This document shows, in pieces, positions 1 through 11,439 of a stretch of DNA of 64,000 bases. The DNA comes from Filosporella fistucella (lineage: Eukaryota; Ascomycota; Leotiomycetes; Helotiales): the NCBI GenBank assembly GCA_030077755.1, contig JAQJZZ010000005.1, positions 558,001-622,000 on the forward strand, read 5' to 3'. The notes below the pieces were generated by a model. It had not been told where the DNA came from. It ran no database searches and was given only the letters and a program-made list of their open reading frames with translations. The position numbers were made by a program, and so were the translations under genes. Positions within the stretch are counted from its first letter, which is position 1. The number at the start of each line of letters is the position of its first letter.

Positions 1-646
1 GAGGATGGTCGTCCGATGTGATTGGCAGAGTCCGATCGTCATGGGCCTAGTTGACGTGGGATATTTAAAGTAAATAGAAGAATCCAAAAAAATTTAACCC
101 TCAAATTCACCAACGAGCTGTGACTGAACCTCAACTAAATCGGTCATGGGTGGATTAAATATTTCCTAGTTGTAGAGACCTCAAACAAAACCGAATTCAT
201 TCGAGAATCCATAGAAATCTTGTCAGCTTCAAGCGTCTTAATTGCCAGCTCCAAAATACGAGTCTACGAGTGGTCATTTTAAAGACATGTTCTTCACAAA
301 TCAATAAATATAAAAATCCCTAATCAATTTCCTCTCATTCTACTAGCTGCTATAGCATGTCTTGGATTAAGCCTGCTGATGTTCTTAATCTTTCTTACTA
401 AGTTCAGCAGCTTAACATAATCCATTTTTCATCGCCTACTATCTTATTTTTACCTTTAATGATCTCGTCGTTATCACTTCGCCCATCCGAATCCTAGAGA
501 ATCACCCATCCCTCGCCACCATCTCGGGCCTGCTCCTTACTTCCGCTGGTAGCAACAGCCTCAACTTTCAATACCTGCATATCATGCTTCGTTGTTGTGT
601 ATGATGTCTCCACTTTTGAGCTTTCAGGAACTTCGTTGGGTATCTC
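1..646. other. Intergenic, no gene seen
   Basis: No reading frame here has a recognisable protein or plausible splice pattern. Composition is ordinary for the window. It lies downstream of the small Cys-rich ORF on the minus strand and may include its 3' untranslated region. Confidence 0.5.
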
Positions 647-868
647 CTAGGAAACACCCTGTTTTTTGCTCGACATCGTGTCTTTACCACTCTCTCGGCC
701 AGTGTTTAGATTGCTTTGCTTACACTTCTTGCAAGGTTTTTCCAGATAATTGTCCTCGAGGATAGCGTTCTTGCAGAAAAGGCCTAAGCCTGCCTTTTGA
801 CATTTGGTTACAACATCAAACTTGCCTTTATGGCCACAGTTGTATCGTACTCGTGTGAAGCTACACAT
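647..868 (-). CDS. Small cysteine-rich protein, function unknown
   Basis: A 73-residue reading frame starting at the ATG at 868-866 and stopping with TAG at 649-647. The N-terminus is of the form MCSFTRVRYNCGHKGKF, followed by spaced cysteines (KCQKAG, LFCKNA) and a CKKC pair near residue 50. I recall similar short fungal proteins with a 'Y.CGH' start and a later C-x2-C, which look like a small zinc-binding fold, but I cannot name a family. The C-terminus is polar and Lys/Ser-rich. No signal peptide is visible. It could be one exon of a longer gene; no upstream exon was found. The minisatellite begins about 125 bases upstream of the start, in its promoter. Confidence 0.45.
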   Translation of the reverse strand: MCSFTRVRYNCGHKGKFDVVTKCQKAGLGLFCKNAILEDNYLEKPCKKCKQSNLNTGRESGKDTMSSKKQGVS

Positions 869-992
869 GTTTGAAGATCTCAAAGTAAAATAATCGTGCT
901 GTTTGATGATTATGGGCTGAGTTTGGTTCGAAAGAAAGATGGAGTAATGGCTCCCGGTTTATATAAGAGAATTCTCTCCGCAGAAGTCAACA

Positions 993-2100
993 AAACGTTC
1001 ACTGTGGATGTATGAATATAGTGACAAAGCCGTTCACTGACAATTGGTAGAACCAAATAAAACGTTCACTGAAGTGACAGGCCGTTCACTGAAGTGACAA
1101 GCCGTTCACTGTGGATGTATGAATCTAGTGACAAAGCCGTTCACTGACAATTGGTAGAACCAAATAAAACGTTCACTGAAGTGACAAGCCGTTCACTGAA
1201 GTAACAAGCCGTTCACTGAAGTGACAAGCCGTTCACTGTGGATGTATGAATATAGTGACAGATCCTTTCACTGACAATTGGTAGAATCAAATAAAACGTG
1301 CACTGAAGTGATAAACCGTTCACTGTGGACGTATGAATATAGTGACAGAGCCGTTCACTGACAATTGGTAGAGCCAAATGAAACGTTCACTGAAGTGATA
1401 GAGCCGTTCACTGACAATTGGTAGAGCCAAATAAAACGTGCACTGAAGTGATAGAGCCGTTCACTAACAATTGGTAGAACCAATTAAACGTTCACTATGG
1501 ATGTATAAATATAGTGACAGAGCCGTTCACTGATAATCGGTAAAACCAAATAAAACGTTTACTAAAGTGATAAGCCATTCACTAATAATTGGTAAAACTA
1601 AATAAAACGTTCACTGTGGATATATAAATATAGTGATAGAGCCGTTTACTGACAACTAATAGAATTAAATGAAACGTTCACTGAAGTGACAGAGCCGTTT
1701 ACTAGCAATTGGTGGATAATGAAATGCTCATTAACAATTTGTAGTAATAGATTAACCGTTCACTAAAGTGACCGAGACGTTTACTAACAATTTATAAGGA
1801 TAAATGTAACGCTCATTGGGACACATAAAAGTGAATATCTCAAAGTGACCAAGCTGTTTGCTAAAAATACTATAGGATTGAATAAAGTAGTTACTAAAGT
1901 AATTAAGTCATTTATTAACAATTTATAGCAATAAATAAAACACTTATTAAAGTAATTAAGACGTTTATTAACAATTTTTAAAGATAAATAAAATATTTAA
2001 TAAAGATATATAAAAGTAAATAACTTAAAGTTATTAAAATAATTATTAATAATTTATTAAAATAAATAATTATTTATTAAGAATATATAAAAGGGGCTAA
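993..2100. repeat. Decaying minisatellite array
   Basis: An imperfect tandem array built from phrases such as CGTTCACTGAAGTGACA, GCCGTTCACTGACAATTGG and TAGAACCAAATAAAACG, in units of roughly 30-60 bases. The core TTCACT-GA-AGTGA is a short inverted repeat. At the left end (about 993-1450) copies are nearly identical. Moving right, cytosines become T and guanines become A, so that by 1850-2100 the phrases read like CACTTATTAAAGTAATTAA. Beyond 2100 the sequence continues as AT-rich DNA to about 2340 with no recognisable unit. The one-way decay looks like RIP or an equivalent mutational process. Confidence 0.8.
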
Positions 2101-2340
2101 AACGTTCTTTGGGGATATATAAAATAAAATTATATATTCCTTATAAGTAAAATGAATTTATTAAAAATGTAAAAGCAAATGAGACATTCTCTTAGATTAA
2201 ATAAAGTATTTATTAGAAATACCTATAAGTTAATAACTCATTTATTAGGAGCTGAAAAATGTAAATAAAATGATTATTAAAAATATATATAAAAGTAAAT
2301 TATATGCTTACTAGAGATATATAGACTTATACAAGACTCT

Positions 2341-3501
2341 TACTAGGGCAATAGAAGTATGCAGAATCAAAGGGACTCCATTTAGCTCTAAGTAATCATT
2401 CTATCTTTCGGGGCGAGTATTCTCCTTAGTTCCGGTAATTATATTTATATTATCAAAGTTTCAGATATTAGAGCAGTTTTTTAGATAATGTTATAACCGG
2501 AGCTCTATTTGAAACTTTCAAGCATATAGATGTCTCTTCCAAAATCTTGAAAATAACCGGTCACTACTAGCCTTATGAATTATCTTGCATCTGTGTGTCA
2601 TGGCGCTTCGAACCGATTGCACCACACTAGAATGAGCAGTTATATCACACGGCAAAACAATCACGGAATGAGCAAGCTAAATAGAGCCTTCAGTGCCCAA
2701 GGAAAGGTAATTATAGCTTCCAATGCAAGGTAGTTCATTCAATTGTCTTGAATACTGTTTTGTCACATAATTTCGGTCAAGAATGAAGATTCCTAGGACG
2801 GAGTGGTATGTATTTCAAAACTAAGGTCTACACTTTTTTGGGTTTCTTGAATGACTGATATTGATGTGACGACGAAGTCAAGGTATTAGCGTATATTGTC
2901 ATGTTTGAGGAATTAAAAGAGATGGAAGAACTTGATGAGCAGTCAGTTGATTCCTAAATCAACCGTTACATACCATTCGTACTTTCCCATCTTTGGGTAA
3001 ACATGGATTATCACATAATCCATAGAACGGCTACCTGAAGACACTCAGCTGCACCACCAAATTTGTGGGTTTTTGGGGGAGTGTTTCCCCAATAGTTGTG
3101 TAGATATCATTTGACAATCAATGCTAGATTCTGAGGATAACGCAAGAAGAGGTCTAGGGTTAGAATCGAAAAGATGAAAAGACTAATTTGAAATTCGAAA
3201 TGGAGGAAAAGTTCCAACTCAATTTGTGTAGAGAATCTGTTTCTCCCATTACGCGCTTCAATTATGAATTGTTGCTGAAAGATGAGGTTGCAACCGATGA
3301 GAGGACAATGGAGGAAAACTGTGCAGATCTGGAGCACAGTCTTTATGGGTCGAGTCGTGTCAACTTTCGACAAAGAAGGAGTTTGCAAAACACTCGAAGA
3401 TCTTGCCACCTACTCAACTATTCCATCGATTTCTACCCATTCCAAATACCCTCTTGCACCCGCACAAAGGTTCAATCAGAACGATTTCGAAGCAAACGAA
3501 A
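2341..3501. other. Intergenic, no gene seen
   Basis: No convincing coding frame. Open frames around 3107-3500 overlap one another in several frames and have no family resemblance. The promoter and first exon of the MYND pseudogene, if any, would lie here, but no ATG in the MYND frame was found. Confidence 0.45.
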
Positions 3502-4596
3502 GCCGTGGAGTCATCCCCAAACGCTGAAATCAACTGCGCAACCTGTGGAGGTCCTGCAACTCGTGCCTGCCAAGGCTGTCAAGACGGAATATCGATCGAT
3601 GGTAAATGTCCGAGGAAGACCTTTTACTGTAACGCAGAATGCCAGAAGTCTGACCGGAAGAATCACAAATCAAATTTTCAAGCACTTCAAGTTCGAGCCT
3701 AGTTTTACCGGGCCGCGGACTCACTCTAGAGCATGTTTTACGTCTACAGAGAGAAAGTATTCGACAAGTTGATTGACCGTATCGTCAAAGATGGCAATAA
3801 GATGTACATATACAAGGGCAGATAACCGCACACTAGAAATAGAGCTGATTTCTGCTTGCCTTTTACTAGCCATCTTATGAAGGACTTGGATCTCGAAGAC
3901 CAACATGCACTACTTGTCCATTGGGCTTGTGAAGAAGCTATTGCTTGGCTCCATGACAGCATTGAGCATGTTTTCACTGGTACGCGATCCTAACCTGCCC
4001 CAAAGCGGATGTGCTAAATTGGAAAAAGGTATCGCAAGTGAAATTAATGAGATTGGAGTTCGTGTCAAAATTCGAAAGCGAAAATTCATTGCGGGTAGCA
4101 GCGTGGCGAAGAGCAGCCTGAGATTACGGATCACAAAGTTCTCCAAATTACTCTCAAAAACAGCGCAGGAAATTATTCTCTCGATCTTAGTGGAGCACAA
4201 TTCGGCTACTATCAGCCTGTAACTTCATGGGGTGAGTACTTTGCTACTAGAACCACAAGCATCAATCTTGGAGGTATGTTGCACTTTGGTTCCACCAAGG
4301 TTGCAATGTTGAACGAGCCTCTTCCAGAAAAGGGTGTTGCAGCTGCGGTAGCGATGAACAACATCGACAATTCAAAGGGATTGTTAATTTCTCTGAAGGG
4401 GCGGGAGATGGCTCATAAAGGACGTCAAACGATTCGAGACTTGCTGAAAGAACCAATGAAAGGTTTCTTGCAGGGAAAGGAAAAGTTGCTGGAGCTAGTT
4501 GCAGATGCAGTTCAGAGCTATGTCAACGAGATACGAAGAACATGTGAAGAGGTTATTGCTGCTCGCGAAGCCAATCAGAGCATTATAACAGACTGA
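3502..4596 (+). pseudogene. MYND zinc-finger protein pseudogene
   Basis: Homologous over its length to the two intact MYND genes at 39.4-42.3 kb. The zinc-finger (C-x2-C, C-x2-C, C-x3-C, H) is encoded at about 3535-3680, but the last ligand is Phe instead of Cys. Three in-frame stops follow: TAG at 3700-3702, TAG at 3727-3729 and TAA at 3823-3825. The second falls where both intact paralogues have Gln, as expected for CAG to TAG. Homology continues through AIAWLHDSIEHVF, a likely intron 3980-4028, and a block containing LDLSGAQFGYYQPVT (intact paralogue: LDLAGAQFGYHEPVT). A frame change is needed near 4110-4122. The last frame closes with TGA at 4594-4596. No ATG start is visible. Broken copy; the family's function is unknown. 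Confidence 0.8.
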
Positions 4597-5091
4597 GAGA
4601 ACAATGCAGTTTAAGCAGGGACAAATGTCGAAGGTGGAAAACATAGAAATATTACGCAATCCCGTTGTTCCACCAGAACAGCCCTTCCTTAATTTGGTTT
4701 CCATTGAACTTGTATATTTTGATAAAATAATTCCTCTACGTCTATTTAACAAAGCAAAGAAAATGATTTGCAACGAGAGGTAGTTTTTTTGCGTATCTGC
4801 CACACGCTTATTGGAGGCAGATCGGCGTCGAACAGCCTCACTTTGCATACTTTGATTGGCCGATAAGGAGTCAACCTGCATGACACACAGCCTCCACCAA
4901 CACAACTTCTAAGAGCCTCACCAGAAGCCTGGGCAAGACTCCGTTAAATTTCCCATCGATTCTCCATACTTATTCTTCTGAAGCAGAATCAGTATCTCTA
5001 CGCCTCGGACATTCAACATGCTTTTCACTATATACGACAGTCACAACTTCACTGAATATTGCCTGTTTAAAGTACACTCCCATTAAACCTT
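4597..5091. other. Promoter region of the ankyrin gene
   Basis: No coding frame that I can support. It should hold the terminator of the MYND pseudogene and the promoter and leader of the gene starting at 5092. No clear TATA element was identified. Confidence 0.4.
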
Positions 5092-7641
5092 ATGGAGCCC
5101 GCTTCAGCCGTCGCAGGCCTCATCGGCCTCGCAGCCTTAACTGCAAAGACCGCGTTGGGGTTATCGAACGCTGTGAAGAATGTCCGAAACATCTCGGAAC
5201 ATCTATCAAAACGTCTTCATGGTGTTTCACAGCTGGCAATAGCCCTGAATGACATTAGTGATGCTTGCAAGGCTCTTGAAGAATCAAAGACTAATGTCAA
5301 TGTTGGTACAATGAAGGGTTATCTGCAAGATTGCCTTGATGCATTGAGACCCTTAGAGAAGATGTTGGAGACGAGCGTGGAAAAGTCCAATGTCAAGTCG
5401 AGGACGAAACGTACTATCAGCAAACTACGTGCGTCTTTCAAAGAGAAAGATGTAGAAGATCAACTGGCAGCGATACAGGCGACGGTGAATGGGATAAATT
5501 GCTGTCACTCTTCAATTGTAATGTGAGTTTTGCCGCCAGAAAGTGCGAGGTACTTTTTGACGCTTGTTCCAGGCAAGCAGTCGCTCAATCAAGCAATCGA
5601 ATGGCAAGTATCGAGCATCTGTTGACTGTGCAAGCAACTGAGAATCAATCACTGAGACTATACCTTCTCTCAATGCTGGATGCGATACAAAGTGGACAAA
5701 CAGACTTGCAGAGTCATGTCATAGCCATTACGGGGACTTTGTCAGGGCTGCAGCTTAAAACTCTTCTGCATGAAGAGAGCGCTCAAGCTTTTACCGCGTC
5801 ATCGACGAGGGTGAATTCGACAATCGAACGGGAGGCTGGCGACGGGGACTTTCAGGACTTCTGGAACTTCAAAAACTTGGCCATTCAATGTCCCACAGAA
5901 GGACCGAAACCCACTCCGCCGACCAAAAATAATCAAACAGAAGAAGAAGAGCGAATAAAATTCTTTCACGAACCCCAAACCTGCTCTGCCTATGACAATC
6001 AGCTATCTCGTAGCTCAAATGACCATATCGGACGAAAGGAAGGCTCAATAATTCGATGGCCAAAGGCAGTGAATACAGAGATACAGTTCCGGACAGTATT
6101 CGGCTCCGTTGTCTTCAGAATTTTCGAAACACCAGAACCTTTAGTGGAGAAGGGACGAGAGCATTATGCCCGAGAGGACCTTCACACTGGAATTCAGATA
6201 TTGATTACCCCTAGCTTGCTATTATGTCGGAGAGTTTTCAAGGCAAACGTTGTATACTCGAAAACCCATGGCTTATCGTCACCGACAAATTTGCAAATTG
6301 AAATGCCTGTCATGCGGCCACTAAGTGAACTTGACGTGGATGCTTTATTGAATCTTGGAATGAACGAATTTCGGAAAGCCTATATTAGAAGAGGCTATAG
6401 ACCTAATGACATTTTTGTACTTGAAAACAACCATGAGTACTTGACCCTACTTAGTGTAAGTATAATCTCGCTGGCGGTGCTTAAAAGGGACTTGTCTGCA
6501 CATGTCCTTTTTCTCAATTTTGTCGAGATATAGTACTAACATTCTGATTTAGGTAGCTGCTCGAATGCGGCGCCTAGATATATGTCACTTTATGCTAGAT
6601 ATAGGTGCAAAGTTGGACCGTTCGACCTCTTCAAGTTTCAAACTCAGTTTGGACAACGCTTACTGGGGCTTCGCCTGTATGGATATTATCAATCTCGGGG
6701 TTTCTATCGTGGAATTAGGGCCATATGATGGACATACAACTTCTTTAGCAAGTTTCCTGGAACGAGCAATCAATTGTGGTGCTCGTGTTCCAGATGTATG
6801 GATTCTGGGACTTTTGTTTGATTTCTTCGAGCCTGTTTGGGAAACTTTCTATCCATTTCTTCAGAGATCCATAGAATATGGAGAAGGTTTCTTTGCAGAT
6901 GACCCCCTGTTTGCATACCTAGCAATGTTTACGCAGGACGGAGAAGGCTGGGACGAAAACACTCAATTTGAAAATTGTATGCAAACTACCAAAAGGTTTC
7001 ACTTGAACTTGAAGGCCGAAGATAATTCAGGTTGGACTGCTCTCCATATCGCTTGTGATGGCTACAGAATGGAAAATTCAAGTCTGAAAGGACTATTTAA
7101 AGGCATTATCGCAAGTGGGAGCAACATTTTTGCACTTACGAAGGAGGATATAAGTGCAACATTGATTATATTCCTTTACGACCGAAATGCAGAGGCTTGG
7201 ATTGAAGGATTGTCAGAGTTGGGTTTCAATCTGGAAGAGATTGCACGCCACACTATTCGTTGTCTTCACACACGGAATATGGAGAGGCTATTTAAGAGCT
7301 GTCGCCGCTTGTCAAGGCTTTATAAGAATGATGCTGATGCATGGCTATCTCAAAACATCACTAGCTATTATGATCGAAGATTTCGAGCCGAATTGATAGA
7401 CTTACTTGGAGATTATGGCCAAAAGTTGGGTGTTGTCGACCTGGTTTTCTGGCGATTTCGCGAAGTCGGGGTCAACCTTACTAAAGGAGAATGGATGTAC
7501 GAAGAACCTTTACCTCCTAGCTCCTCAAGTAGCGTCGATTTCACGCGAACGCCTGCATTCGATATGAATGAGGGTAGCACGGAAACCATACCTCGGGATA
7601 GGAACGTACATGGTGTTCGAAAACGTCTGGGGAGGAGGTGA
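5092..7641 (+). CDS. Ankyrin-repeat protein with fungal STAND-type N-terminal domain
   Basis: Three exons: 5092-5522, 5573-6455, 6553-7641, giving 800 residues; the second intron has a clear ACTAAC branch site. Residues 1 to about 130 (start MEPASAVAGLIGLAALTAKT) look like the fungal N-terminal domain of STAND/NLR-like proteins, a helical region often placed before NACHT or ankyrin modules. A low-complexity polar middle follows. Ankyrin-like segments are seen near residues 425-460 (AARMRRLDICHFMLDIGAKL, spanning the exon 2/3 junction) and 590-635 (SGWTALHIACDG). No P-loop NTPase is present, so it is not a complete NLR. The N-terminal domain may mediate assembly and the ankyrins binding; the partner is unknown. 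The family assignment is knowledge-based and the role is inference. Confidence 0.8.
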
Positions 7642-7848
7642 AAGTTGCTGCCGTTCGAATTTTGGCCCTGGAACTTGGAGTACATGGGTAGGATGGGAAA
7701 ATTGGAAGGCGTATTTCACTAATGGTTTGGTTGGGCAAAAACATGTTCCAGTGCAATTCAAAGTCACGAAAAGCTCTAAAGAAAGGCAGAAAAACAGATA
7801 TCAAATACAAATTTCCTTCATCCTCATAACCCCACCCACACCAAATGT

Positions 7849-9300
7849 TCAAGTATACCAAGTAGGTTCCGGCACCTTATCCAAAAGCACAAACTCGCCC
7901 AACTCCCGATTCTTATACGCCACCGGATCATGCAAACTATGTGTTCTAACATCCCTCCAAAACCGATCTAGTCCAACCTTCTTGCCTGTCGCTCTACTCC
8001 CCGTGACTTCGAACACACCTGCTGTAACCCTTAACGCAGTATCAGTGCTTACTACCTTGATACTAGCAACCCATTCGGCTACTTCTCCTCTCTCTCGCTC
8101 AGTGACAGTTCTCTTTTCTCCGTGTTTTGCGTAGAGATTGGCTATCTCATTACCAGCTCTATCAGCTAGCGTTTCAGCTGCTCTCAAATGAGCGAAGAAA
8201 TTCCCATATCGTTCTAAGATATAGAACTCCTCCGTAGGAGAAGCTTTGTTATCACCTCCGTAAGGCCAGGCACGCGTACTAGTCGTAGTGTACTTTTTCG
8301 CGAAATCTAAAGACCCCTGAGCAATTCCGAGATAGAAATTGGAGAAGACAAGTTGGATTGTTGGAAGCAGGAGAGTACCGAAGGGGATGGCGAGGTAGGT
8401 AGGATCAGGGAGTTTTGTGCTCGTTGACCAGCCCAAGGCATCGGACCAGGGGACAGAGACTTGAGAGATACGGACGGATCCAGATTCAGTGAGGCGGAGA
8501 CCAATGTTATTCCAGTTGTGCTAGGATTGTTAGACAGTGATGCGCGAGGTAGAAGAGTATGACTTACTGCAAACTGGATACCGGGTTGGTCTGTAGGAAC
8601 GAATGCAAAGATATGATTTTCGGTGCCAGCATAAACACCTTCAAGAACAGTGAGATCAGATACAACACCACCCGTGTTGAAGTTCTTGAAACCATCGAAG
8701 ACCAAGTGGTCTCCAGCGTCGGTGATATTGAGATCACTATCTCGAGGGTTGACAGCACCTTTATAATGTCAGGCTCTCTCTCATCACTTAATTCGCCATT
8801 GAGAACTCACCTCCAATAAAGTAATTATTCCCAATGATCAATTTTTGAATCCTCTCCTTCTGCTCCTCAGTCCCGACCACATTTGCCGTCGTGGACCAAA
8901 GCAAATGATATCCTAGCAACATTCCCAAACTCCCATCTCCCTTCGCAACCTCTCTGATAATTTTATACGCCAGCGCCCAATCCTGACCACCACCACCATA
9001 TTTCTTAGGTCCCAATACCTTTGTCAGCCCCGCACTTTTCAACAAAGCAACCTCAGCTCTAGGAGATTTATTCTCAATATCGCGAGCTGCTGCGTCGGAT
9101 GATAGAATTTCAGACACTTGCTGAGCGCGCTGGAGCCATGCTTCGGCGGTGGATGGGAGACCATCACTGATGAATTTTTGGTGGTGGATATCGTAGATAT
9201 TGGGGTCGGTGGTGGGGTTTGGCTTCACTTTCTTGGTGGCTGGTTCTACGGCAACATTGTGGCCGTTAAAACTCACGTCTTGGGTTGTGGATGGAGCCAT
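7849..9300 (-). CDS. SfnB/DszC-type acyl-CoA dehydrogenase-like flavoprotein
   Basis: Exons 9300-8811, 8758-8568 and 8520-7849 encode 450 residues. The protein has the three-part acyl-CoA-dehydrogenase fold: an N-terminal helical part (YGGGGQDW near residue 101), a middle strand region with GGAVNPRD at about 163-170, and a C-terminal helical part with FYLGIAQGSLDFAKKY. This is the subgroup that includes the desulfurisation monooxygenase DszC and Pseudomonas SfnB, which use reduced flavin and oxygen on sulfur compounds, not acyl-CoA. An extra 35-residue N-terminus contains KKVK at 23-26. It ends with TGA at 7851-7849. The start codon at 9300 follows the family alignment; an upstream frame to 9447 is in the leader. 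It lies 4.4 kb from an SfnG-like gene. The substrate is not determinable from sequence. Confidence 0.85.
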
Positions 9301-11439
9301 TTTGTTTTGATTTGGAGAATTGCTTCGACAGTATTTGAAAAGTAAATGTTTAGGAAAGTAGAAAAGGAATTGGTTACCCAATTCGATATACCCTTTCAGC
9401 AGACCCTGAGCTGAGCAAATGGTGCAACATCCTTTCAACCCCGCCAATAACCTTCACAGAAATTAGCATCCCGAGGTTAGAAGTGTGATGCAGTACTACT
9501 GTCATATTGCGTGATACACTTGCATCTTGTAAAATACCGGATGGGAGCTGTGACGAGGCTGATGGACTCGGTAAAGGGCCGTCGATCTCTGAGCACGTCA
9601 ATTGAGTTAATGAGAGCCTTGCATGAAGCTATTTACACGTGCTCAAGACGTGTAAAAGTGGCTCGCTGATGACTTTAAGGTCTAGGCTAGTGGAATTTGA
9701 GTTTGAGTGTATGCAGAAGTGACCTCTTGCATATTGCTCATGTTACCTAAGATGGGATGAGATGGAATGCGGTGAGTTGCATCAAACGTAAATCGGGAGA
9801 CGAAGTGTTGATGATGTGGGGGTTGAGTCAGCGAGCCCGCTAAGGAATCTTCGTCGGGATGCAGCTCCCCGACTTTTGTGTAAGTCCACTTGGAGTCGGG
9901 ATACTCTTCCGTTTCTTTATATTGAAGGACAGAATACAATAGCTGAGAACATCAAAGAATGTTTGACAAATAAAACTAGATACAATGTCTGTCACAATGA
10001 TACAATTCATAGAACCTATATATATATACTAAATCTTGCAGTCTCGAACAAAACCTATCTCGTATATACATGCACAGTACAATTATAAATGTACTGAAAT
10101 CCTTGATCCCGTCAGGTGTAAAAGTCTGCCTCTCCAAGGTCTTATCCAAATCCAAAATCTGTTTTACAGATCATTTGCTAGTAACCTTGAACTTGGATCC
10201 CATGTATATAATTTTCCATCCCTAACTTCCACTGCGATCGTCTCCCTCTTCCTTAATTCCTTTGTCTCTTTCTCGATCTTCCTCACAAAGACCCGACTAG
10301 TGTCGCCGTAACGATATAGCACTTGCCAAACTCGCTCGGCCCTGTATACCCAAAAGAATTACCTAAGACATGTTCCCGTTGTGCTGCTATGACCATCTAA
10401 ATTCCTCCCACTGAGGAATATCGGAAGCACTTGAGGTATACGAGAAGTCAAGCCGAACTGAGGAAAAAGTTTCCAATAAATACATTTGTGACAGGCAACC
10501 CCCTCGACTCCATCAAAGCGAACGAGCCCGACGAGCATGGTGAGAGTTGTTACAAATGGCCAATTGCCAATGCAGTCTGTAAATATGTTTAGTTGTTATC
10601 GCCAATTTATCTCGGATCTCCTACCGGACTTCCGAGTGTCACAGGATTCGGAGCAAAGAATGGATAAGGTTTTGCAGGAGCAGTATTGAAGTCTCCATTG
10701 ACAGTGGACTATTGAGCAGGAATTGGATAAATCATGTCTGCTTCTTCACGGCTGCTGAGCTTGAAAACATGCCTCCTGACAATGTCTGGGTTGGACATTG
10801 CTGAGGCAATAAGGGTGGGATAGGGACGGTTCAAGGTCCCAGATGTGGCTTGCAGATTGTATCAATGTGACCCCACCGAGAGGAAACTTGTCCCGAGATT
10901 TTGATCAATCTTCATTATCGGATTATGCAAATATCTTCAGACTACGGCCCCATTCAGTTGTAAATTATCATTGCGACCGCCTTGAAACCCTAAATTTGAG
11001 GTAAACTTCACATTCTGAAGCATCTCTAGAAGTATTGTGAAGTAGGCTTGCAAGAGAGCTTTCCATTACCTCGACGGCTGATTGTCAATTCTTCCAGAAT
11101 CCAGCTTATGGGTAGGTTCGTAGTACAGAAGAGTTACTAGCGTTAGATAATGCAAGGCTGATAGATATCCACTAGTCTTATCACGCAATACTGCGCGACT
11201 GTTGCTCACTCCGATCTTTATCCACTGCTTAGAAACTACATCGAAAGTGGGATAACCCAAGTATAATTAAGAAGCAAGTAAAACGCCTCGTTTGAATTCG
11301 GGGTGCTTCATCCCAACTTGGGCATTACCGTGACGTCGCCTTCCTGCACATGATGAAAGATCGTCGACAATTGTGTCCCACGCGAATTTGATGAAATTGT
11401 AACACAACGGGGTCAAAGATACTTGAACGTCCAGCAATC
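9301..11439. other. Divergent intergenic region, no gene seen
   Basis: About 2.1 kb between the minus-strand SfnB-like gene and the plus-strand MDR gene. Open frames here are short, mutually overlapping and unlike known proteins. It contains the palindrome at 9632-9656 and AT-rich runs such as the TATATATA tract near 10018-10028. It is probably regulatory and untranslated sequence. Confidence 0.5.
9632..9656. promoter_or_regulatory. Perfect 9-bp inverted repeat with CACGTG core
   Basis: The arms TTTACACGT and ACGTGTAAA are exact reverse complements around a 7-base spacer, starting 332 bases upstream of the SfnB-like start codon. The left arm and first spacer base form CACGTG (9636-9641), the E-box bound by basic helix-loop-helix factors such as yeast Cbf1, which helps control sulfur-assimilation genes. 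The palindrome is directly visible; the regulator is inference. Confidence 0.45.

Noticed and set aside
7568..8134. 188-codon plus-strand frame
   Set aside because: It runs antisense to the last exon of the SfnB-like gene and across its 3' end; a shadow frame.
11280..11320. tRNA-like GTTTGAATTCGGGG phrase
   Set aside because: No cloverleaf can be built around it; acceptor and anticodon stems are missing.
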